A stretch of 5,360 bases of DNA from an uncultured Collinsella sp. (GTDB lineage Bacteria; Actinomycetota; Coriobacteriia; Coriobacteriales; Coriobacteriaceae). This document shows, one piece after another, positions 1-5,256 of the stretch (positions are counted from its first letter, which is position 1; the number at the start of each line of letters is the position of its first letter). A program made the position numbers and the translations under genes. The stretch is from positions 1-5,360 of the forward strand of contig CAJJZO010000132.1 in the NCBI GenBank assembly GCA_905197585.1, given 5' to 3'. The notes under the pieces are model-generated. The model ran no database searches. It had not been told where the DNA came from and saw only the letters and a list, made by a program, of their open reading frames with translations.

Positions 1-96
1 GGCGCCCCCCCGCCCCCCCCCCCCCCCCCCCCCCCCCCCGGGGGGGGCCGGGCCCGGGCCGGCGTCCTTTGGGGGGTTACCCCCCGGGGGCCTCCG
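1..96. other. Low-complexity C/G contig end, probably artefactual
   Basis: This stretch holds a run of 27 C (13-39), then 8 G (40-47), mixed C/G runs, and a G6-TTA-C6 palindrome (71-85). No gene or credible regulatory signal can be read in it. Homopolymers of this kind at a contig tip are typical of poly-G read artefacts or misassembly. The G6/C6 palindrome lies just past the pfkA stop and could be the debris of a real terminator stem, but it has no T-tract on the minus strand and I do not call it one. Confidence 0.65.
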
Positions 97-118
97 ATGA
101 GAGCGGTTCCAGCCGAGG

Positions 119-1198
119 CTATTCGTCGCCGAAGCTGATGCCCAACGCCTTGGCCTCGCGCACCAGATCGCTCTGGGGGTCGACATACTTGAGCTTGCCG
201 GCAACATCCTCGAGCGGCATGTGACACATCTTGCCGTCACGCAGGGCAATCATGTAGCCAAACTCGCCGCGCAGGCAGCCAAGCGCGGCCTCGACGCCGC
301 ACTGGGTCGCAAAGATGCGGTCCTGAGCGTCGGGCTGGCCGCCGCGCTGCGTGTGACCGGGGATAGCGACACGGGTCTCGCGACCAGTCTTGGCTTCGAT
401 CTCCTTGGCGATGTCGTAGACGATCGACGGGCTCGTGCGCTCGGCGAGCTTCTTCTTGTACTCCTTCTTGGACAGCGCCGCGTCCTCCTTAGAGATGGCG
501 CCCTCGGCGACGGCCACGATGGTAAAGCGGCTGCCGGTCTCCATGCGATGCTCGATGGTCTTGATGACCTGGTCCATGTCGTAGGGGATCTCGGGAATCA
601 GGATGACGTCCGCACCGCCCGCGACACCGGCGTACAGCGGGAGCCAGCCAACCTTGTGGCCCATGATCGCGATACCGAACACGCGGCCGTGACTCGAGGC
701 GGTGGTGTGGATGTCGTCGATGCACTTGGTGGCGACGTCGATGGCGCTCGTAAAGCCAAACGTCATCTCGGTGCCCCAGGTGTCGTTATCGATGGTCTTG
801 GGCAGGGCGATAACGTTGAGGCCCTCTTCGCGCAGGCGGTTGGCGGTCTTGGTGGAGCCGTTGCCACCCAGCATAAACAGGCAGTCGAGCTGCAGCTTAT
901 GATAGGTGTGGACCATCGCGGGCACCTTCTCGACGCCGTCGGCCTCGGGAATGTTCAGGCGCTTGAACGGCGTGCGGCTCGTGCCCAAAATGGTGCCGCC
1001 GCGGGTGAGGATGCCGCTAAAATCGGCGGGCGTCATGACGCGGAACCTGCTGTAGATAAGGCCCTGGTAGCCGTCCTCAAAACCATAGATCTCGACAGGC
1101 TCTTCGCTATTGGTCATGAGCGTTTTGACGATGCCGCGCATGGTGGCGTTGAGCGCCTGGCAGTCGCCGCCACTGGTAAGAAGACCGATTCTAAGCAT
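119..1198 (-). CDS. pfkA: 6-phosphofructokinase, probably ATP-dependent, group III type
   Basis: Cytosolic enzyme that phosphorylates fructose 6-phosphate to fructose 1,6-bisphosphate, the committed step of glycolysis. The 359-residue protein shows the family motifs in order: GGDCQALNA (10-18), LGTSR (71-75), GGNGS (111-115), PKTIDND with the catalytic Asp137 (133-139), MGH (179-181), PEIPYD (202-207) and GHTQRGG (281-287). The phosphoryl-donor positions equivalent to E. coli 104 and 124 are Gly114 and Lys134. Gly at the first favours ATP, whereas pyrophosphate enzymes have Asp there; Lys at the second is shared by pyrophosphate enzymes and by actinobacterial ATP enzymes. Asn113 replaces the usual Asp of GGDG, a change I recall in clostridial relatives. 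Length fits this clade (E. coli PfkA has 320). The start is supported by GGAAGGA (1205-1211) six bases upstream of ATG. Stop is TAG. It lies 140 bases downstream of the hydrolase on the same strand and probably has its own promoter. Confidence 0.96.
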   Translation of the reverse strand: MLRIGLLTSGGDCQALNATMRGIVKTLMTNSEEPVEIYGFEDGYQGLIYSRFRVMTPADFSGILTRGGTILGTSRTPFKRLNIPEADGVEKVPAMVHTYHKLQLDCLFMLGGNGSTKTANRLREEGLNVIALPKTIDNDTWGTEMTFGFTSAIDVATKCIDDIHTTASSHGRVFGIAIMGHKVGWLPLYAGVAGGADVILIPEIPYDMDQVIKTIEHRMETGSRFTIVAVAEGAISKEDAALSKKEYKKKLAERTSPSIVYDIAKEIEAKTGRETRVAIPGHTQRGGQPDAQDRIFATQCGVEAALGCLRGEFGYMIALRDGKMCHMPLEDVAGKLKYVDPQSDLVREAKALGISFGDE

Positions 1199-1204
1199 GA
1201 TGAG

Positions 1205-1269
1205 TCCTTCCGGGCAAGTTATAACATGCGCATAAGTTTACCCCCGCACACTGTTGATACGGGGGTAAA
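1205..1269 (-). promoter_or_regulatory. Putative pfkA promoter with overlapping inverted-repeat operator
   Basis: On the minus strand an extended -10 element TGTTATAAC lies at 1226-1218 (TG, one base, TATAAC), just ahead of the GGAAGGA ribosome binding site. Upstream is a perfect 10-bp inverted repeat, TTTACCCCCG (1237-1246) and CGGGGGTAAA (1260-1269), separated by 13 bases. Its near arm falls where the -35 hexamer should be, and no good -35 is seen, so the repeat is best read as an operator for an unidentified regulator. A terminator for the upstream hydrolase gene is the alternative, but no T-tract follows the stem in the minus direction. The inferred transcription start would leave a very short leader of about 13 bases, which weakens the -10 call. 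Confidence 0.45.
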
Positions 1270-1338
1270 ACGTGTTAGCTCAAGCGTATGGAAATGTAAG
1301 CAACGTCAGGCGAGCGTAAGGACGACGGTGCCAGCTCC

Positions 1339-2424
1339 TTACAGCGCGAAGGCGTCGACGTCGCCCCAGTGGCGGCGCAGCGTGATGGCGGCAGCGGGCT
1401 CGGTATTGTCAAAGACGACCGACCATTGCGTATTGCTGGTGATGTCTTCCGGATTGGGCTCTTGCGCTGCAGCGCGTAGGGCCTTCCAAGCGACTGCCTC
1501 GTCTTGGGCGCCGGCATGGGCGGCAAGGACATCGGCGATGGCGACGGCGCGTTCCTTGCCATGGCCAAGCTCGCCATTCTTTTGGTTGGGCAGCACTTCG
1601 TCGCCATAGCAGGCGTAGAAGTTCGTAACCTGGCGTACAGGGGTCGCTTTGAAAGCACGGTCCGGATCGCGCGGATCCCACTCTACTACGCGCGCGTCAC
1701 CGGCGGCGTCGTTGATAAAGAAGTGGTAATCGCGTCCTGCCATGGCGTGCATGTCGTAGACGGAAAGCAGGTCGACGGCCTCCTGCGTGGTGGCGGCACG
1801 GTCGAGCACCAGACGGATGGCGAGCGAGGTATTGATGACGGGGCGCTGCGTGTCCTGGTCACAAGGTTTGGAATCCAGGGTGAGCACGGCAATGGACACG
1901 CCGCATTCGTTAACACCGTCGAGCTGGGCAAACGGGCCCATGAGTGCGGCGGCGCGTCCGGTGACGGAGTCAAGCGGAGTGTTATCGCCCAGGTTGTTAA
2001 GCGCGGCAAACCCGATGGAGGCATAGCCGCCGCGTGGGTGATTGCGCACCAGCAGCGCCGAGGTGTCGTCCTTAAAGTCGTAATTGCGACCGGTGCGCAC
2101 GCGGCCTTCGGCATCTACGGCGACAAAAGCGCTGCAGGCAAACTGGGGCGCCTGGACATGTACCGGCACACCGGGCAGCACCTGCGCCACCACGGCATCG
2201 ATGTAGGCCTGGTCGTCGCGCACGCCAGCGGCGATGATGCGATCAAGATCGTAGTCGTAGGCGATGTCGATTGCGTACAGGTCATAGCTATCCGCGTAGC
2301 CGGTCAAGCGTTTGAGCGACGCGGCGGACTTGATTTGCTTGCGGTAAACGATACCGGTGGCAGCGGCAAGGCCGACGGCGACTCCCGCGACACCGCAGGC
2401 GATGGCAATGTTACGTGGCTTCAT
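1339..2424 (-). CDS. Membrane-anchored choloylglycine-hydrolase-like linear amide C-N hydrolase
   Basis: Ntn-type hydrolase of the bile salt hydrolase / penicillin V acylase / acid ceramidase superfamily, expected to cleave a linear C-N amide bond; the substrate cannot be read from sequence. The 361-residue protein begins MKPRN followed by a hydrophobic segment (about 6-26), suggesting a signal anchor and an enzyme outside the membrane. The candidate nucleophile is Cys97 in FACSAF, followed by GRNYDF (112-117, Arg113 and Asp116 as in GRNLD of bile salt hydrolases), DGVNECG (169-175, Asn172), VTNFYA (266-271, Asn268), GKERA (289-293, Arg292) and a C-terminal NTQWSVVFD strand (331-339). Bile salt hydrolases have Cys at position 2, so this one would need cleavage before Cys97. 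An AIAC sequence (7-10) resembles a lipobox, but too few residues precede it. Start is supported by GAGAGGAG (2430-2437) five bases from ATG. It is divergent from the aminopeptidase. Bile salt hydrolase activity should not be assumed. Confidence 0.85.
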   Translation of the reverse strand: MKPRNIAIACGVAGVAVGLAAATGIVYRKQIKSAASLKRLTGYADSYDLYAIDIAYDYDLDRIIAAGVRDDQAYIDAVVAQVLPGVPVHVQAPQFACSAFVAVDAEGRVRTGRNYDFKDDTSALLVRNHPRGGYASIGFAALNNLGDNTPLDSVTGRAAALMGPFAQLDGVNECGVSIAVLTLDSKPCDQDTQRPVINTSLAIRLVLDRAATTQEAVDLLSVYDMHAMAGRDYHFFINDAAGDARVVEWDPRDPDRAFKATPVRQVTNFYACYGDEVLPNQKNGELGHGKERAVAIADVLAAHAGAQDEAVAWKALRAAAQEPNPEDITSNTQWSVVFDNTEPAAAITLRRHWGDVDAFAL

Positions 2425-2585
2425 GACGGCTCCTCTCGTCCTGTTAGCGTAATTGTCGCAAAAGGAGCGCGGGCATGATGGCTCAACTTGGTGAGCGGCG
2501 CGGGATTAAACATGGAATGAAGAGTGCGGCGCTGGCGTGGCGGGGTATGCTGGAGGGGACCATCAACCCAGCGAAAGGGGAGAGC
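2425..2585. promoter_or_regulatory. Divergent intergenic region between hydrolase and aminopeptidase
   Basis: These 161 bases must carry the promoters of both the hydrolase (minus) and the aminopeptidase (plus), since the genes diverge. I could not find a convincing pair of -35 and -10 hexamers in either direction. The region also contains an open in-frame extension of the aminopeptidase with an ATG at 2475 preceded by AAAGGAG (2460-2466), so part of it could be coding if translation starts there. Confidence 0.4.
2574..2582 (+). promoter_or_regulatory. Ribosome binding site deciding the aminopeptidase start
   Basis: AAAGGGGAG lies three to five bases before the ATG at 2586. This favours the 461-residue product, whose N-terminus matches the usual M18 length before the conserved LIDFIEACPS segment. 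The competing upstream start at 2475 also has a good AAAGGAG eight bases away, but would add 37 residues with no family counterpart that I recognise. Confidence 0.6.
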
Positions 2586-3971
2586 ATGACGGATCAGGAA
2601 ACGCCCGAGCGCGCGCATGTGACGGCCGACGATATCGAGGCCGCCAACGACCTCATCGACTTTATCGAGGCATGTCCCAGCATGTTCCATACGGCGGCGA
2701 CCATTATGGCCGAGCTCGACGAGGCGGGCTTTACCTACCTGCCCGAGAACGCGGCGTGGGACATCGAGCCGGGCGGGCGTTATTACACGCAGCGCAATAC
2801 CTCGAGCGTTATTGCCTTTAAGGTGGGCGAGGACCTGACCGCGACGTGGGGCGAGGACGGCGTTGCCGGTGACTATCATTTTCAGCTCACGGCGTCGCAC
2901 AGCGATTCGCCGACGTTTAAGGTCAAGGCCGTGCCCGAGCTCGACGGCGCAGGCGAGACGCTGCGCCTGAACACCGAGGCCTACGGCGGCATGATCGACT
3001 ACACCTGGTTCGACCGCCCGCTGGCGCTCGCGGGCCGCGTGTTGGTACGCGAAGGCGACCGTATTGAGAGCCGCCTGCTTGCCACCGAGCGCGAAGTCGC
3101 GATTATCCCGAGCCTTGCCATCCATATGAACCGCGGCGTTAACGAGGGCTTTGCGCCCAACCGAGCTGTTGACCTGTGCCCGCTCATCAGCGCCGGCGAG
3201 CTTAAGCAGGGTGACTTCGATGCCCTGATCGCCGACGAGCTGGACGTTGAGCCCGAGCAGATTCTGGGCCGCGATCTGTTCCTGGTCAATCGTCAGGATG
3301 CGCGCATTTGGGGTTGGGCCGACGAGTTTATCTCGACGCCCAAGCTCGACGACCTGGCCTGCGCCTACACCTCGCTGCAGGCATTTTTGGGTGCCGAGAA
3401 CGCGCATGACGTTTCGGTCTTCTGCTGCTTCGATAACGAGGAGGTTGGCTCCGAGACCAAGCAGGGTGCCATGTCGACCTTCTTGGCCGACGCGCTGCGC
3501 CGCATCAACGGATCGCTGGGTTTTGACGACGAGTCGTACCATCGCGCACTTGCTGCCTCGATGCTTGTAAGCTGCGACAACGCACATGCCGTGCACCCCA
3601 ACCACGCCGAGAAGTGCGATGCCCGCAATCAGGTGGTGCTCAACGGCGGTATCGTCATCAAGGAAGCCGCCAACCAGCACTACTGCACCGATGCCTTTAG
3701 CCGCGCGGTGTTCCAGGCCATCTGCGATGACGCCGACGTGCCCACGCAGGCCTTCGCCAACAAGAGCGATATGGCCGGCGGCTCCACGCTCGGCAATCTG
3801 TCCAATATGCAGGCGAGCATGCATGCTGTGGACGTGGGCCTGCCGCAGCTTGCCATGCACTCGAGCTACGAGACCGGCGGCGTACGCGACGTGATGTACG
3901 CCATCCGCGCTCTCACCGCGTTCTACGAGCGCGACCTAACCATCAACGGAGCCGAAAGCGTGGAGCTCTAA
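2586..3971 (+). CDS. M18 family aminopeptidase (aspartyl aminopeptidase type)
   Basis: Cytosolic di-zinc aminopeptidase of the M18 family. Members form tetrahedral dodecamers and release N-terminal residues, typically Asp or Glu, from peptides. From the ATG at 2586 the protein has 461 residues, normal for the family. Motifs in order: LIDFIEACPSMFH (23-35), HSDSP (105-109, zinc ligand His105 and Asp107), IPSLAIHMNR (174-183), KLDDLA (253-258, bridging Asp255), DNEEVGS (283-289, catalytic Glu285 and ligand Glu286), CDNAHAVHPN (330-339, ligand Asp331), KSDMAGGSTLG (393-403) and AMHSSYE (423-429, ligand His425). All expected metal and catalytic residues are present, so it should be active. The start is set by AAAGGGGAG; an in-frame ATG at 2475 is possible. 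It is divergent from the hydrolase and its TAA stop lies at the edge of a palindrome. Specificity for acidic residues is inferred from the family only. The large open frame opposite it is a GC-driven shadow. Confidence 0.95.
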   Translation: MTDQETPERAHVTADDIEAANDLIDFIEACPSMFHTAATIMAELDEAGFTYLPENAAWDIEPGGRYYTQRNTSSVIAFKVGEDLTATWGEDGVAGDYHFQLTASHSDSPTFKVKAVPELDGAGETLRLNTEAYGGMIDYTWFDRPLALAGRVLVREGDRIESRLLATEREVAIIPSLAIHMNRGVNEGFAPNRAVDLCPLISAGELKQGDFDALIADELDVEPEQILGRDLFLVNRQDARIWGWADEFISTPKLDDLACAYTSLQAFLGAENAHDVSVFCCFDNEEVGSETKQGAMSTFLADALRRINGSLGFDDESYHRALAASMLVSCDNAHAVHPNHAEKCDARNQVVLNGGIVIKEAANQHYCTDAFSRAVFQAICDDADVPTQAFANKSDMAGGSTLGNLSNMQASMHAVDVGLPQLAMHSSYETGGVRDVMYAIRALTAFYERDLTINGAESVEL

Positions 3972-4010
3972 AACCTGCCAAAAAGGGACAGGTTCATTTT
4001 GGCAGGTTTT
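3970..4010. repeat. REP-like perfect 14-bp palindrome, possibly acting as terminator
   Basis: The arms AAAACCTGCCAAAA (3970-3983) and TTTTGGCAGGTTTT (3997-4010) are perfectly complementary around a 13-base loop, and the left arm starts inside the TAA stop of the aminopeptidase. AACCTG (3972-3977) can also pair with a second CAGGTT inside the loop (3989-3994), so two alternative hairpins share one arm. The palindrome has A-tracts and T-tracts on both sides, so it could terminate transcription in either direction. The form resembles repetitive extragenic palindromes, but only one copy is in this window, so family membership is unproven. Confidence 0.6.
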
Positions 4011-4059
4011 ATCTGGGCGAATGCAAAGGGTGAAACCGAACTAGATTGGTGGTACGTGG

Positions 4060-4092
4060 CCGCCGAGGTGCAGCGTGCCTCGGCGGTTTTTT
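4060..4092 (+). terminator. Rho-independent terminator
   Basis: A perfect 9-bp GC-rich stem, CCGCCGAGG (4060-4068) with CCTCGGCGG (4078-4086), closes a 9-base loop and is followed directly by six T (4087-4092). It is 88 bases beyond the aminopeptidase stop and should end that transcript and insulate the toxin-antitoxin operon. GGTGGTAC (4049-4056), just before the stem, matches the core of the T-box leader consensus; see the findings. Confidence 0.88.
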
Positions 4093-4110
4093 GTGTACAG
4101 AGTACGGCTA

Positions 4111-4138
4111 ATGCTTATAAATGCTATACATGCTTTAC
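4111..4138 (+). promoter_or_regulatory. Three phased direct repeats, probable autoregulatory operator
   Basis: ATGCTTATA (4111-4119), ATGCTATAC (4121-4129) and ATGCTTTAC (4130-4138) are near-identical units spaced 10 and 9 bases apart, about one helical turn. The last overlaps the proposed -35 hexamer of the toxin-antitoxin promoter. Ribbon-helix-helix antitoxins characteristically bind such short iterated sites, so this is the likely binding site of the antitoxin encoded immediately downstream. The assignment is by position and family behaviour. Confidence 0.55.
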
Positions 4139-4185
4139 GTATCTACCATAGAGTTTTATGATAATTTTAAAGTATTAAGGAGGGG
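4134..4185 (+). promoter_or_regulatory. Promoter and ribosome binding site of the toxin-antitoxin operon
   Basis: TTTACG (4134-4139) and TATGAT (4157-4162) match sigma-70 -35 and -10 hexamers at 4/6 and 5/6 with an ideal 17-base spacer. The surrounding sequence is clearly richer in A and T than the genes on either side. A strong AAGGAGG (4177-4183) within AAGGAGGGG precedes the ATG at 4188. A second candidate -10, TATAAA (4116-4121), has a poorly spaced -35. Confidence 0.55.
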
Positions 4186-4187
4186 TC

Positions 4188-4568
4188 ATGACCACAACAG
4201 CCGCTCAGATCAACGTGCGTCTCGATGCCGATCTCAAAAGGAGTGGGGACGCCGCTCTCTCCAGGGCCGGTATGACGCCGAGCCAAGCGGTGCGAGCGCT
4301 CTGGCAGCTTGCAACGTCGCTGGCCGATCGCCCCGGTGCGCTCGAGGATATCCTGCTGCCCAGTCGTGCCCGGGCGGAACAGCGCGAGCGCGAAAAGGCC
4401 GCCAAACGTAAGCTCGAGCTCATGGATCAGGGGTCGAAGCTGTTCGCTGCCGCTTGCCGTGAGTCAGGAATCGATATGGTCAAGGCTCAGCCATCGGGCG
4501 ATGAAGAACTCAAACGGAACGCCTACGCGGATCGCTATGGCGAGGAGATGAGCTGGCTCTATGAGTGA
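4188..4568 (+). CDS. RelB/DinJ-like ribbon-helix-helix antitoxin
   Basis: Antitoxin of a type II toxin-antitoxin system, expected to dimerise, bind its own operator and neutralise the PIN toxin encoded next. Of the 126 residues, about 7-45 resemble RelB/DinJ N-termini: a strand AQINVRLD (6-13), helix A DADLKRSGDAALSRAG (13-28), the MTPSQAV turn (29-35) and helix B to about 43. A highly charged segment rich in Arg, Lys and Glu follows (about 60-78), then a tail ending RYGEEMSWLYE (116-126), likely the toxin-binding end. Typical RelB/DinJ proteins are about 80-100 residues, so the tail is long. The start has a strong AAGGAGG. The stop overlaps the toxin start by 8 bases (ATGAGTGA), pointing to coupled translation. 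Autorepression is inferred from the phased repeats upstream. RelB relatives usually pair with RelE-fold toxins, so pairing with a PIN protein is a mixed arrangement. Confidence 0.82.
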   Translation: MTTTAAQINVRLDADLKRSGDAALSRAGMTPSQAVRALWQLATSLADRPGALEDILLPSRARAEQREREKAAKRKLELMDQGSKLFAAACRESGIDMVKAQPSGDEELKRNAYADRYGEEMSWLYE

Positions 4569-5052
4569 GGCTCCAAGGCGCATCTTGGTTGACACCAACG
4601 TGTGGCTCGATTACTTCATTCCCTCACGACGTGGTCGTTCGGTGGCGATTGAGTTTTTACGCGATGCATGCACGGCGCAGGTGGATTTGCTGTATGCGGC
4701 GACATCGCCCAAAGATCTGTTCTATTTGATTTCGAGCGAACATAAGGCGTGGTATCGGCGCGAGCATGGCTCGCTATCCCAAGATGCCGCCGCGGCGGCG
4801 ACATCACTTGCATGGGATTGCCTCGACGTGTTGTCGCAACTTGCCACGCCGGTACCCTGCGACCTGAGTGACATATGGATGGCGAGCAAGCAGCGTAATC
4901 TCCATAGCGATTACGAAGACGATTTAATCATCGCTGCGGCAATGCGCGCAAAGGCAGATCTCCTGGTCACCAACGATGCCAAACTCTGTTCACACGCACC
5001 CGTCGCAGCAATGAGCGCAGAAGACGCAAAGAATTACTTAGCAACGTTCTAA
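4561..5052 (+). CDS. PIN-domain ribonuclease toxin (PIN_3-like)
   Basis: Probable magnesium-dependent endoribonuclease toxin that would cut RNA and arrest growth when the antitoxin is lost; the RNA target is unknown. The 163-residue protein spans a single PIN domain: LVDTNVWLDYF (9-19, catalytic Asp11 with Asn13 and Asp17), Glu31 in the next helix, ATSPKDLFYLI (47-57, the characteristic PIN_3 strand-helix), SDYEDDLIIAAAM (116-128, acidic cluster around Asp120) and ADLLVTNDAKL (132-142, Asp139). All four acidic sites expected for the metal centre appear present, so it is likely active. The ATG overlaps the antitoxin stop. AGGAG (4543-4547) is 13 bases upstream, rather far, so translation probably relies on coupling to the antitoxin. 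No terminator is seen directly after the TAA. VapC in the broad sense is a fair description, but the antitoxin is not VapB-like, so no symbol is given. Confidence 0.88.
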   Translation: MSEAPRRILVDTNVWLDYFIPSRRGRSVAIEFLRDACTAQVDLLYAATSPKDLFYLISSEHKAWYRREHGSLSQDAAAAATSLAWDCLDVLSQLATPVPCDLSDIWMASKQRNLHSDYEDDLIIAAAMRAKADLLVTNDAKLCSHAPVAAMSAEDAKNYLATF

Positions 5053-5063
5053 CAATTTGAAGA

Positions 5064-5153
5064 CCCCACAGGACGAATAAAAGTCAGCGAGAGCCCACAG
5101 GTAGGGTCGCGCCAGCAAAGCGCCGCAGGTTGAACAAAAGTCAGCGAGAGCCC
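5064..5153. repeat. 33-bp direct repeat, two copies at 57-base period
   Basis: Positions 5064-5096 and 5121-5153 agree at 28 of 33 bases, and their last 18 bases (AAAAGTCAGCGAGAGCCC) are identical. The CCCACAGG that begins the first copy also recurs at 5094-5101 between them, giving a hint of a shorter 28-29 base sub-period. Read on the minus strand, the copies encode ALADFCSTCG and ALADFYSSCG in the same frame, and three of the five differences are synonymous. That is too few to prove coding. It may be an intergenic repeat family of the host genome. Confidence 0.7.
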
Positions 5154-5242
5154 GTCTGGGCGAGCAAGGTGCCTTGAAAGAGGAGGGCATTGGCCTTCTG
5201 GCCATGCCTGACGATTGAAAGGCAGATTGCCGTCCAGACGGG
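5151..5242. repeat. Nested inverted repeats, possible structured RNA or small palindromic element
   Basis: The outer arms CCCGTCTGG (5151-5159) and CCAGACGGG (5234-5242) are perfect complements and enclose 74 bases. Inside are AAGG-TG-CCTT (5166-5175), the strong hairpin GGCATTGGCC-TTCT-GGCCATGCC with one bulged T (5186-5208), and GGCA-GAT-TGCC (5221-5231). Together these could form a multi-branched fold on either strand. No known RNA family was recognised. The left arm overlaps the last three bases of the adjacent direct repeat. Confidence 0.5.
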
Positions 5243-5256
5243 GTCGCAGCGTCGAG

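Noticed and set aside
1237..1269. Intrinsic terminator for the hydrolase gene
   Set aside because: The stem is perfect but the minus-strand sequence after it (CTTATGCGC) has no T-tract, and the near arm overlaps a promoter-like element.
221..1609. 462-codon open frame on the plus strand opposite pfkA
   Set aside because: It is antisense to a clear pfkA, has no domain, is rich in low-complexity Ala/Gly/Val/Asp, and runs across the pfkA promoter. It is a GC-bias shadow.
2395..2406. Lipobox AIAC near the start of the hydrolase
   Set aside because: Only nine residues precede the Cys and the hydrophobic segment continues well past it, so a signal anchor fits better than a lipoprotein signal.
1504..2478. 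324-codon plus-strand frame opposite the hydrolase
   Set aside because: Antisense to a gene with a full set of catalytic motifs, and no ribosome binding site or recognisable domain.
2421..3860. 479-codon minus-strand frame opposite the aminopeptidase
   Set aside because: The plus strand carries all M18 motifs in order; the opposite translation is a compositional shadow.
5064..5153. CRISPR-like array of about 29-base units
   Set aside because: Only two good copies exist, the third unit matches over eight bases only, there are no distinct spacers, and no cas genes are nearby.
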